NCBI GenBank assembly: GCA_023434095.1
Contig: JAEYTJ010000087.1
Span: 1 to 5,013 of the forward strand
From: Pseudomonadota bacterium
Lineage (GTDB): Bacteria > Pseudomonadota > Alphaproteobacteria > Rhizobiales > Xanthobacteraceae
DNA length: 5,013 bases
Reading direction: 5' to 3'
In this document: one piece after another, positions 1 through 4,793 of the stretch
How the letters are laid out: each line of letters opens with the position of its first letter
Position numbering within the stretch: the first letter of the stretch is position 1
Made by a program: the position numbers and the translations under genes
The notes under the pieces: generated by a model
Told to the model about the DNA's origin: nothing
Seen by the model: the letters and a program-made list of their open reading frames with translations, nothing else
The model's database searches: none

Positions 1-753
1 CATCGGCCCGGCGATCAGTTCCACCATCAGCGACAGCGCCGACCCCTTGTGCCCGCCGAAGGGCAGCAGGGCGCCGGCCAGCGCGGCGGCGGGATCGATG
101 GTCGGGGCGCCGTCCGGGCCGACCGCCCAGCCGGGCGGCAGGGCTTCGCCGGCGCGCCGCTTAAGCTCCACCTCGCCGCGCGCGGCGGCGCTGGTTGCGA
201 AGTCGAAAATGAAGGGCCGTCCTTCCGGTCCCGGCCAGCCGAAGGCGATCGGGTTGGTGCCCATCAGCGGGGCCGTTCCGCCGGCGGGGGCGACGCAGCA
301 CTGGCCGACGGTGAAGCACCAGGCGGCCAGCCCGGCATCGACAGCCGGCTCGATATCCGCCCACAGGGCGGAGAAATGATAGCAGTCGTGGATCGCCAGC
401 GCGGCGATGCCATAGGTCTTCGCCGCCTCGATCAGCGCCGGCACGCCAGTCTCGATGGCGAGCGGCGCGAAGCCGCCCCGCGCGTCGACGTTCAGTATGA
501 CCGGCGTCGCCCGGGTGAGCACCGGTGGCGCCTCCCGCGCGGCCTTGCCGCTGCGGACGGAGGAGACATAGCCGAGTAGCCGGTAGAGCCCGTGCGAATG
601 GCACTCATCCGCCTGCGCCCGGGTGATGGAGCGGGCGATCGCTTCCGCATGCGCCGTGCCGAGCCCCACGGCGCGCAGCGTGTCGTGGGTGAGGGCGTGC
701 ACCTCGTCGAGGCTCAGCGTGACCGTCCCCGCCCCGGCGCCCGGCGCGCTCAC
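1..753 (-). CDS. dpkA: Ldh2-family oxidoreductase, DpkA-like delta1-piperideine/pyrroline-2-carboxylate reductase (C-terminus missing)
   Basis: Reads without a stop for 251 codons and runs off the left edge; the family is about 330-350 residues, so roughly 80-100 C-terminal residues are missing. It belongs to the NAD(P)H-dependent malate/L-lactate dehydrogenase 2 family. Remembered similarity is strongest to Pseudomonas DpkA, which reduces cyclic imines (delta1-piperideine-2-carboxylate, delta1-pyrroline-2-carboxylate) to L-pipecolate or L-proline in the cytosol. Visible landmarks are HSHG at residues 52-55 (Ser53/His54 fall at the same numbers as the catalytic pair I recall for DpkA), HDCYHFSALW at 122-131, GTNPIAF at 165-171, FDFATS at 183-188 and LLPFGGHKGSALS at 229-241. 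The start is a GTG whose last two bases lie in the upstream gntR stop (GTGA). No ATG is in frame before residue 164 and no clear ribosome site is seen, so translational coupling is likely. Generic malate, lactate or ureidoglycolate dehydrogenase is the alternative; family membership is firm, substrate is inferred. Confidence 0.85.
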   Translation of the reverse strand, partial: MSAPGAGAGTVTLSLDEVHALTHDTLRAVGLGTAHAEAIARSITRAQADECHSHGLYRLLGYVSSVRSGKAAREAPPVLTRATPVILNVDARGGFAPLAIETGVPALIEAAKTYGIAALAIHDCYHFSALWADIEPAVDAGLAAWCFTVGQCCVAPAGGTAPLMGTNPIAFGWPGPEGRPFIFDFATSAAARGEVELKRRAGEALPPGWAVGPDGAPTIDPAAALAGALLPFGGHKGSALSLMVELIAGPM

Positions 754-1463
754 GAGGCGGTTCCCGCGGCCTTGAGGCCGGCCGGCTCCCGCGCCCCGCG
801 TTCCAGTGCCCGCAGCAGGTCGTCATGGACGGTGCGGATGTGTTCTTCCAGGAAGGCGCAGGCGGGCGCCGTGTCGGCCGACCGGCTGAGCTCCATCAGC
901 GTGGCGTGTTCCTCGACGGCGCGCTGCATGCCAGCAATGCCGGAGCCCGCCGTGTCGCTGAGCTGCACCCGCGTGTAGCGGTCGCTCGACTGCAGCAGCG
1001 CGTGCACGATGGCGAGCGAGCGGGGCTGGCCGGCATGGCCGTAGAGCGCCATGTGGAACTCGGCGTTGAGCTGGCCCCAGCGGCTGAGGTCCTGCGCCGC
1101 GGTGGCCGCCACCATCTGGCGCTGCATCTCCTCGAGCTCGGCGAAGTCCTCGCGGCCGAGATGGGGAATGGAGCGGGCGAGCAGCCGGGGTTCCAGCAGC
1201 ATGCGCAGGCCGAACACATCGTTGATCTCGTCCGCCGACAGTTCGGAGACGATGGCCCCTTTCTGCGGGACGATGCGCACCAGGCCCTCCGCGTCGAGCT
1301 GGAACAGCGCCTCCCGGATGGGAATCCGGCTCACCTTGAAGGTCGCGGCCAGCGCGTCCTGACGTAGCTGCGCCCCGGCGGGATAGGTGCCGTCCAGTAT
1401 CGCGCGGCGCAGCTGATCGAGGATCGCCGCCGACAGCGTCCGATGCTTGAGAAGCGGGTTCAT
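750..1463 (-). CDS. GntR family transcriptional regulator, FCD (FadR/VanR-like) subfamily
   Basis: Complete 237-residue protein, the usual size for FCD regulators. An N-terminal winged helix-turn-helix occupies about residues 8-73, with the GntR signature around LRQDALAATFKVSRIPIREAL (33-53) and the wing QKGAIV at 67-72. The FCD ligand domain covers about 78-220. Its metal-binding set is visible as Asn133 and His137 (LNAEFH), His186 (EEHATL) and His208 (EEHIRT), so a metal-assisted carboxylate effector is expected from the family. I start at ATG 1463 (MNPLLKHRTLS). An in-frame ATG at 1565 would add 34 non-conserved residues covering the whole promoter region and overlapping dctQ. The ribosome site before 1463 is weak. 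The gene overlaps the downstream dpkA-like gene by four bases and diverges from the TRAP operon, so it most likely controls both, probably as a repressor relieved by the transported compound or a metabolite. Effector unknown. Confidence 0.93.
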   Translation of the reverse strand: MNPLLKHRTLSAAILDQLRRAILDGTYPAGAQLRQDALAATFKVSRIPIREALFQLDAEGLVRIVPQKGAIVSELSADEINDVFGLRMLLEPRLLARSIPHLGREDFAELEEMQRQMVAATAAQDLSRWGQLNAEFHMALYGHAGQPRSLAIVHALLQSSDRYTRVQLSDTAGSGIAGMQRAVEEHATLMELSRSADTAPACAFLEEHIRTVHDDLLRALERGAREPAGLKAAGTAS

Positions 1464-1501
1464 TTGCCGTCGGTCGCGCCCCGAATAATCACCCCGGCAT
1501 A

Positions 1502-1531
1502 TTGACGGATATAATTTATAAAATCTACGAT
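1502..1531 (+). promoter_or_regulatory. Candidate sigma-70-type promoter for dctQMP
   Basis: TTGACG at 1502-1507 matches five of six bases of the -35 consensus, and TACGAT at 1526-1531 matches four of six of the -10 consensus, with an 18-base spacer. Transcription would start near 1538, leaving a short leader of about 20 bases that still contains the GAGGGG ribosome site before the ATG at 1557. A perfect TATAAT at 1510-1515 is the competing -10, but it has no recognisable -35 at the right distance. This is a prediction by eye. Confidence 0.4.
1510..1520. promoter_or_regulatory. 11-base inverted repeat, candidate GntR operator
   Basis: TATAA-T-TTATA is a perfect inverted repeat with a one-base centre. 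It lies inside the spacer of the candidate rightward promoter and within the divergent region. FCD GntR regulators usually bind short AT-containing palindromes next to their own gene, so the position fits autoregulation plus control of the transporter. It lacks the GTATAC-type core seen in many FCD operators, and short AT palindromes arise easily by chance, so this is only a candidate. Confidence 0.35.
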
Positions 1532-1540
1532 CCCGAAAAA

Positions 1541-1546
1541 GAGGGG
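1541..1546 (+). promoter_or_regulatory. Ribosome binding site that decides the dctQ start
   Basis: GAGGGG lies ten bases before ATG 1557 but only one base before the in-frame ATG at 1548. The spacing makes 1557 the likely start and 1548 unlikely; the difference is three residues. Confidence 0.65.
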
Positions 1547-1556
1547 AATGGGTACC

Positions 1557-2177
1557 ATGTCGCACACCAACGGCTCAGCTGCCGGTGGCCGGCCCTTGCG
1601 TGCCGTCACCGCGGCTTCGGAAGCCCTTCTGGTCGCCGAGCGCTTCGCCATCGGCAGCCTCATGGCGCTGTTGACAGGCCTGATCCTGCTCAACGTCGTC
1701 ACCCGCTACAGCCACGTTCCGCTCTACTGGATCGACGAATCCGCGATCTTCACCACGGTCTGGCTGACCTTCATCGGCGCCTCTGCCATGTCGCGGCTAC
1801 GGCTCGATTTCTCGATGACGCTGCTGACCGAGCGCCTGCCGTCCGCCGCGGTGAGGGGCATGCGCGTCGTCGCCACGCTCTGCATCCTTGGCTTCGGCCT
1901 GGCGCTGGCCGCCATGTGCTGGCTGTGGATGGACCCGCTCGGCATCGCGGCCGCCGGCTTCGACGCGCGCGAATATGGAGGGGCGACGTTCAACTTCCTC
2001 TACACGGAGCGCACCCAGACGCTGAACTGGCCGAGCTGGGTGGTTTATCTGGTGATGCCGCTGTTCGCGTTCACCCTCATGGTGCACAGCGCCGCCAATC
2101 TGCTCGAGGATGTCGGCCTCGCCGCGCCGCCGGACCGAAGCAGCATCGGCCTCCACAATGCCGAGGAGGTCGCCTGA
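1557..2177 (+). CDS. dctQ: TRAP transporter small permease subunit (DctQ)
   Basis: 206-residue inner-membrane protein, the four-helix small subunit of a tripartite ATP-independent periplasmic transporter that pairs with DctM for ion-coupled solute uptake. Likely membrane segments are about residues 30-50, 61-78, 102-124 and 158-178. The family signature is visible as VTRY at 48-51 and WIDE followed by TVWLTFIGA at 58-75 (Trp58, Glu61, Trp69, Gly74). Two oddities are seen. The position after the GA motif usually carrying a His before the next polar stretch reads SRLRLDFSM here. The loop between helices 3 and 4 (about 125-157) also looks longer than usual and includes the polar stretch FNFLYTERTQTLNW. 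The gene ends in TGATG, sharing one base with the dctM start, so translation is probably coupled. The alternative ATG at 1548 is disfavoured by ribosome-site spacing. Confidence 0.92.
   Translation: MSHTNGSAAGGRPLRAVTAASEALLVAERFAIGSLMALLTGLILLNVVTRYSHVPLYWIDESAIFTTVWLTFIGASAMSRLRLDFSMTLLTERLPSAAVRGMRVVATLCILGFGLALAAMCWLWMDPLGIAAAGFDAREYGGATFNFLYTERTQTLNWPSWVVYLVMPLFAFTLMVHSAANLLEDVGLAAPPDRSSIGLHNAEEVA
2163..2170 (+). promoter_or_regulatory. Strong ribosome binding site for dctM
   Basis: GAGGAGGT is a near-perfect Shine-Dalgarno sequence inside the last codons of dctQ, six bases before the dctM ATG at 2177. It fixes the dctM start at the TGATG junction even though the reading frame stays open far upstream (to about 1502). 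Confidence 0.85.
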
Positions 2178-3442
2178 TGCTGACGAGCGCCGCCTTCCTC
2201 GTCCTGCTGCTGATCGGGGTGCCGATCGGCATCGCCATCTGCCTCACCGGCGTCGTCTTCATCCAGGCGTCCGGCAATCCGGTGCTCTACCAGAGCTTCC
2301 CGATGCAGATGTTCGGCTCGGTCGACAATTACGGGCTGATCGCCATCCCGCTGTTCATCCTGATCGGCGAGATCATGAATGGCGGCGGCATCACCCGCCA
2401 GATCATCTCCATGACCATGGCCTTCGTCGGCTCGCTGCGCGGCGGCCTGGCCTATGTGAACATGCTGGCCAACATGTTCGTCTCCTCCATCCTCGGTTCG
2501 GCGACCGCGCAGGTCGCCATCATGGCGCAGATCATGGTGCCGGAGATGGAAGCGAAGGGATACGACAAGACCTTCGCCGCCGGCCTGACCGCCTATGCCG
2601 GCATGCTGGGGCCGATCATCCCGCCTTCGATCATGTTCGTGATGTATTCGGTGCTGGCGCAGGTGCCGGTCAGCACCATGCTCGTCGCCGGCCTCATTCC
2701 CGGCGTCGTGCTCACCGCGATGTTCTGCGTCGTCATCGCCATCATGGGTTATGTCTACAACTACCCGCGCGGGGACAGTTTCACCCTGCGCGAGCGGGTC
2801 GCCACCGTTGTGGCCTGCGCCCCGACGCTGCTGATCCCCATCGTCATCGTCGGCTCCATCCTCACCGGCCTTGCCAACCCGACCGAATCCGCCGCCGTCG
2901 GCGCGCTGGCCTCCGTGCTGGTGGGGCGGTTCTGGACTCGCGAACTGCGCCTGTCGCAACTGCCGCGCATGCTGGTGCGGGCGGGCGTCTATTCCGGCAT
3001 CGTGCTGTTCCTCGTCGCCGCGGCCGGGGTGCTCTCCTGGGTGCTGGTCTTCGCCAAGGTGCCGCAGGAAGTGGCGCTGTGGATCCAGTCCATCGCCACC
3101 GGGCCGATCAGCTTCATGCTGCTGGTCAGCGTCATCCTGCTGGTGATCGGCACGGTGATCGACGGCGCGCCGGGCCTCATCATGACCGTGCCGATCCTGC
3201 TGCCCATCGCCACCGAGGTCTACAATATCGACCCGGTGCAGTTCGGCGTGGTGGCGGTGGTCAACCTCGTGCTCGGCTTCCTCTCGCCGCCGGTGGGCCT
3301 GTGCTTCTTCGTGGCGGCGGCAGTGACGGGCGCCAAGCCCGGCAAGATGTTCCTCGTCACCCTGCCGTTCTTCTTCGCCGCCTGCCTGCTGCTGGTGCTG
3401 CTCTCGATCTTCCCCGGCCTCTCCACCGCCCTCGTTCGCTGA
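2177..3442 (+). CDS. dctM: TRAP transporter large permease subunit (DctM)
   Basis: 421 residues, the normal length for the large TRAP permease of the ion-transporter superfamily. It forms the inner-membrane translocation path and uses the sodium gradient to take solute delivered by the binding protein. Hydrophobic helices run the whole length, beginning with LTSAAFLVLLLIGVPIG (2-18). Conserved blocks are visible: GLIAIPLFILIGEIMN at 53-68, SSILGSATAQVAIM at 103-116, GLTAYAGMLGPIIPPSI at 136-152, GLANPTESAAVGA at 231-243, GTVIDGAPGLIMTVPILLPI at 325-344 and GFLSPPVGLCFF at 367-378. The two repeat halves each carry the PS/PT-containing hairpin motifs (IIPPS; NPTES) known in this family to line the sodium and substrate sites. 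Translation starts at the ATG overlapping the dctQ stop. A 28-base gap separates it from dctP. The substrate cannot be read from this subunit. Confidence 0.96.
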   Translation: MLTSAAFLVLLLIGVPIGIAICLTGVVFIQASGNPVLYQSFPMQMFGSVDNYGLIAIPLFILIGEIMNGGGITRQIISMTMAFVGSLRGGLAYVNMLANMFVSSILGSATAQVAIMAQIMVPEMEAKGYDKTFAAGLTAYAGMLGPIIPPSIMFVMYSVLAQVPVSTMLVAGLIPGVVLTAMFCVVIAIMGYVYNYPRGDSFTLRERVATVVACAPTLLIPIVIVGSILTGLANPTESAAVGALASVLVGRFWTRELRLSQLPRMLVRAGVYSGIVLFLVAAAGVLSWVLVFAKVPQEVALWIQSIATGPISFMLLVSVILLVIGTVIDGAPGLIMTVPILLPIATEVYNIDPVQFGVVAVVNLVLGFLSPPVGLCFFVAAAVTGAKPGKMFLVTLPFFFAACLLLVLLSIFPGLSTALVR

Positions 3443-3456
3443 ACCCCTTCGAGCCG

Positions 3457-3462
3457 AAAGGA
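3457..3462 (+). promoter_or_regulatory. Ribosome binding site for dctP
   Basis: AAAGGA sits eight bases before ATG 3471, in the 28-base gap after dctM. No other in-frame start gives both this spacing and an intact export leader. Confidence 0.75.
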
Positions 3463-3470
3463 ACGCCCCG

Positions 3471-4460
3471 ATGATCTCCCGACGTACCCTGCTCGCCGCC
3501 GCCGCCGGCGCCACCCTGCCGCTGGCCGCCCCCGGCGTGCTGCGCGCCCAGGCGCGCGACCTGCGCCTCGGCATCATCACCCCGCCCGGCCATCCCTGGA
3601 ACAATGCCGCGCTCAAGGTCGCGGAGGTGCTGAAGGAGAAAACCGGCGGCAAGCTGACCATGACCGTGTTCCATGCCGGACAGCTCGGCAATGAGGGCGC
3701 GATGATGCAGCAGCTGCAGACCGGCGCGCTCGACATGGCCTTCCTGCAGGCGGCCGAGGTCGGCAACCGGGTGCCGAACGTCGCCGCCATCCTCGCCCCT
3801 TACGTGATCCGCTCCACCGAGGCCGCCGCCAAGCTGGTGCGACAGCCCATCGCCATGCAGATGCTGGAGCCGCTGCCGAAGGAGACCGGCACGCTCGGCC
3901 TCGGCTGGGGCATCACGTCGATCCGCGTGGTGTTCTCGGCCAAGGAGATCGACGGCATTGCCGGGCTCAACGGCATGAAGCTGCGCATCAACACCACGCC
4001 GGCCTTCCGCGACTTCTATTCGCTGCTCGGCGCCGCCCCGACCCCGATCCCGACCCCGCAGGTCTACGACGCCATGGCCAATGGGCAGGTGGACGGGCTG
4101 GAAGCCGATCTCGACTTCTCCTGGAACCAGCGCTTCGACAAGGTGTCGAAGGTGCTGATGCGCATGGACGCGGTGTTCATGCCCTTCATCGCCCTCGCGT
4201 CCGGCAAGGCCTGGCAGACGCTTTCCGCCGAGGACCGCGCGCTGATCACCGCCGCCACCAAGGAGGCGCTGGATGTGCAGGTCGACCAGACCGTGACCAA
4301 TGCGCCGAAGCTGCTGAAGGATTTCGAGGGCACCGGCATCAAGATCGTCGTGCCGCCGAGCGCGGACGCGGCACCGATCATCGCCGAGTACGACAAGATC
4401 TGGGCGCCCAAGGCCCCGATCCTGCCCGAGCTGCGCAAGATCGGCGCGACGCTGGGCTGA
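3471..4460 (+). CDS. dctP: TRAP transporter periplasmic solute-binding protein (DctP)
   Basis: 329 residues, typical of DctP-family extracytoplasmic receptors. Residues 1-28 are an export leader: SRRTLL at 3-8, a hydrophobic stretch, then likely cleavage after Ala26 or Ala28 (LRAQA). The paired arginines resemble a Tat signal. The mature domain begins RDLRLGIITPPGHPWN, followed by the family blocks KTGGKLTMTVFHAGQLGNE (57-75) and QLQTGALDMAFL (81-92). The region LNGMKLRINTTPAFRDF (166-182) carries Arg172, the position that binds the substrate carboxylate in characterised TRAP receptors. QVYDAMANGQVDGLEAD (197-213) is the usual following motif. This points to a carboxylated ligand. The neighbours encode cyclic imino-acid enzymes, so a hydroxyproline, proline or betaine-like solute is the leading guess; a plain C4-dicarboxylate or 2-oxoacid is not excluded. 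It is last in the dctQMP operon. Confidence 0.95.
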   Translation: MISRRTLLAAAAGATLPLAAPGVLRAQARDLRLGIITPPGHPWNNAALKVAEVLKEKTGGKLTMTVFHAGQLGNEGAMMQQLQTGALDMAFLQAAEVGNRVPNVAAILAPYVIRSTEAAAKLVRQPIAMQMLEPLPKETGTLGLGWGITSIRVVFSAKEIDGIAGLNGMKLRINTTPAFRDFYSLLGAAPTPIPTPQVYDAMANGQVDGLEADLDFSWNQRFDKVSKVLMRMDAVFMPFIALASGKAWQTLSAEDRALITAATKEALDVQVDQTVTNAPKLLKDFEGTGIKIVVPPSADAAPIIAEYDKIWAPKAPILPELRKIGATLG

Positions 4461-4463
4461 GGC

Positions 4464-4475
4464 CGAGCCGGCTCG
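4464..4475. repeat. 12-base perfect palindrome just after the dctP stop
   Basis: CGAGCCGGCTCG begins three bases after the dctP stop. It is self-complementary but short, and it is followed by an A-run (4481-4486), not a T-run, so it is not a classic intrinsic terminator for dctP. It could be a small hairpin stabilising the 3' end. Confidence 0.4.
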
Positions 4476-4493
4476 CAGGCAAAAAAGAACCGT

Positions 4494-4585
4494 CGTCATC
4501 CCCGGGCTTGGCCCGGGGATCCACGCCTGCGGCTGGGCGTGTGCCGCGCAAGACGTGGATGGCCGGGACAAGCCCGGCCATGACG
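4494..4585. repeat. Alphaproteobacterial intergenic palindromic repeat, type A
   Basis: About 92 bases with nested symmetry. Outer ends are CGTCAT (4494-4499) and ATGACG (4580-4585). The left hairpin is ATCCCCGGGC/GCCCGGGGAT (4498-4507 with 4511-4520, loop TTG). The right hairpin is ATGGCCGGG/CCCGGCCAT (4559-4567 with 4573-4581). An inner pair is ATCCACG/CGTGGAT (4519-4525 with 4554-4560). Translated in the minus direction it gives the familiar spurious peptide VMAGLVPAIHV, a hallmark I recognise from dispersed repeats in Rhizobiales and relatives. It is probably a non-coding mobile-type repeat and could also fold in transcripts of either convergent gene. Confidence 0.8.
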
Positions 4586-4629
4586 GGAGACTGGCCTGCG
4601 CGCGGCATCTGCTTTTTATCACCTCACAA

Positions 4630-4740
4630 CGTCATCCTGAGGCGCGAGCGAGAGCGAGCCTCGAAGGAGGCTTAAGCCGAGGGTGCCCTGCGTGTGCCTC
4701 CTTCGGGGCTCGGGCGAAGCCCGAGCACCTCAGGATGACG
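4630..4740. repeat. Alphaproteobacterial intergenic palindromic repeat, type B
   Basis: About 111 bases bounded by a perfect 13-base inverted repeat, CGTCATCCTGAGG (4630-4642) and CCTCAGGATGACG (4728-4740). Inside are CGAAGGAGGC/GCCTCCTTCG (4662-4671 with 4696-4705) and a tight hairpin GCTCGGGC/GCCCGAGC (4708-4715 with 4719-4726, loop GAA). The CGTCATCCTGAGG terminus is one I recognise from dispersed non-coding repeats in Caulobacter- and Bradyrhizobium-type genomes. It is different in sequence from type A, so the two are separate families placed 44 bases apart. No coding capacity. Confidence 0.8.
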
Positions 4741-4793
4741 GCCCGCAAGGCTGAAGCCGCACTCCGCCGTCCACACCGGCCGGAAGGCGGACG
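4741..4793. other. Short spacer after the epimerase gene with weak hairpin potential
   Basis: Read on the minus strand, this is the immediate 3' flank of the racemase-family gene. TCCGCC (4763-4768) and GGCGGA (4786-4791) can pair around a GC-rich core containing CCGGCCGG. There is no T-run, so it is a poor intrinsic terminator. It also carries one copy of a 12-base direct repeat shared with the gene's 3' end. Confidence 0.3.

Larger units (their letters stand above)
1464..1556. promoter_or_regulatory. Divergent control region between gntR and the TRAP operon
   Basis: This 93-base gap must hold the promoters of both divergent units. It is clearly richer in A and T between about 1498 and 1541 than the surrounding GC-rich DNA. 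It contains a plausible rightward promoter, an 11-base inverted repeat and the dctQ ribosome site, each listed separately. A leftward promoter for gntR must also lie here, but I cannot pick one hexamer pair with confidence; the T/A-rich run read on the minus strand is the likely zone. Confidence 0.75.

Noticed and set aside
161..826. Alternative open frames opposite or shifted within the reductase gene (161-604 and 605-826 minus; 49-579 plus)
   Set aside because: The frame starting at GTG 753 gives an unbroken, recognisable Ldh2-family protein; the others are Arg/Gly/Ala-rich shadows.
1464..1565. 34-codon N-terminal extension of the GntR regulator from ATG 1565
   Set aside because: It would cover the whole divergent promoter region and overlap dctQ; the extra residues have no family resemblance, and the winged-helix domain starts naturally after ATG 1463.
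1502..2176. Upstream extension of the dctM frame to 1502
   Set aside because: Overlaps dctQ in another frame, gives Arg/His-rich non-membrane sequence, and the strong ribosome site at 2163-2170 fixes the start at 2177.
2045..3790. Long minus-strand open frame (581 residues) opposite dctM and dctP
   Set aside because: Its protein is dominated by His, Arg, Asp, Glu and Gln with no recognisable domain. It lies exactly antisense to clear TRAP genes, and such frames are expected in GC-rich DNA.
4464..4490. Intrinsic terminator for dctP
   Set aside because: The palindrome at 4464-4475 is short and is followed by an A-run, not a T-run, on the plus strand.
3357..4622. Minus-strand open frame (421 residues) covering dctP and the type A repeat
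   Set aside because: Antisense shadow of dctP; its N-terminal part is the translated palindromic repeat.
4494..4740. CRISPR array or insertion sequence in the convergent gap
   Set aside because: No regularly spaced repeats, no transposase frame and no target duplication seen; the two elements are single palindromic units of different sequence.
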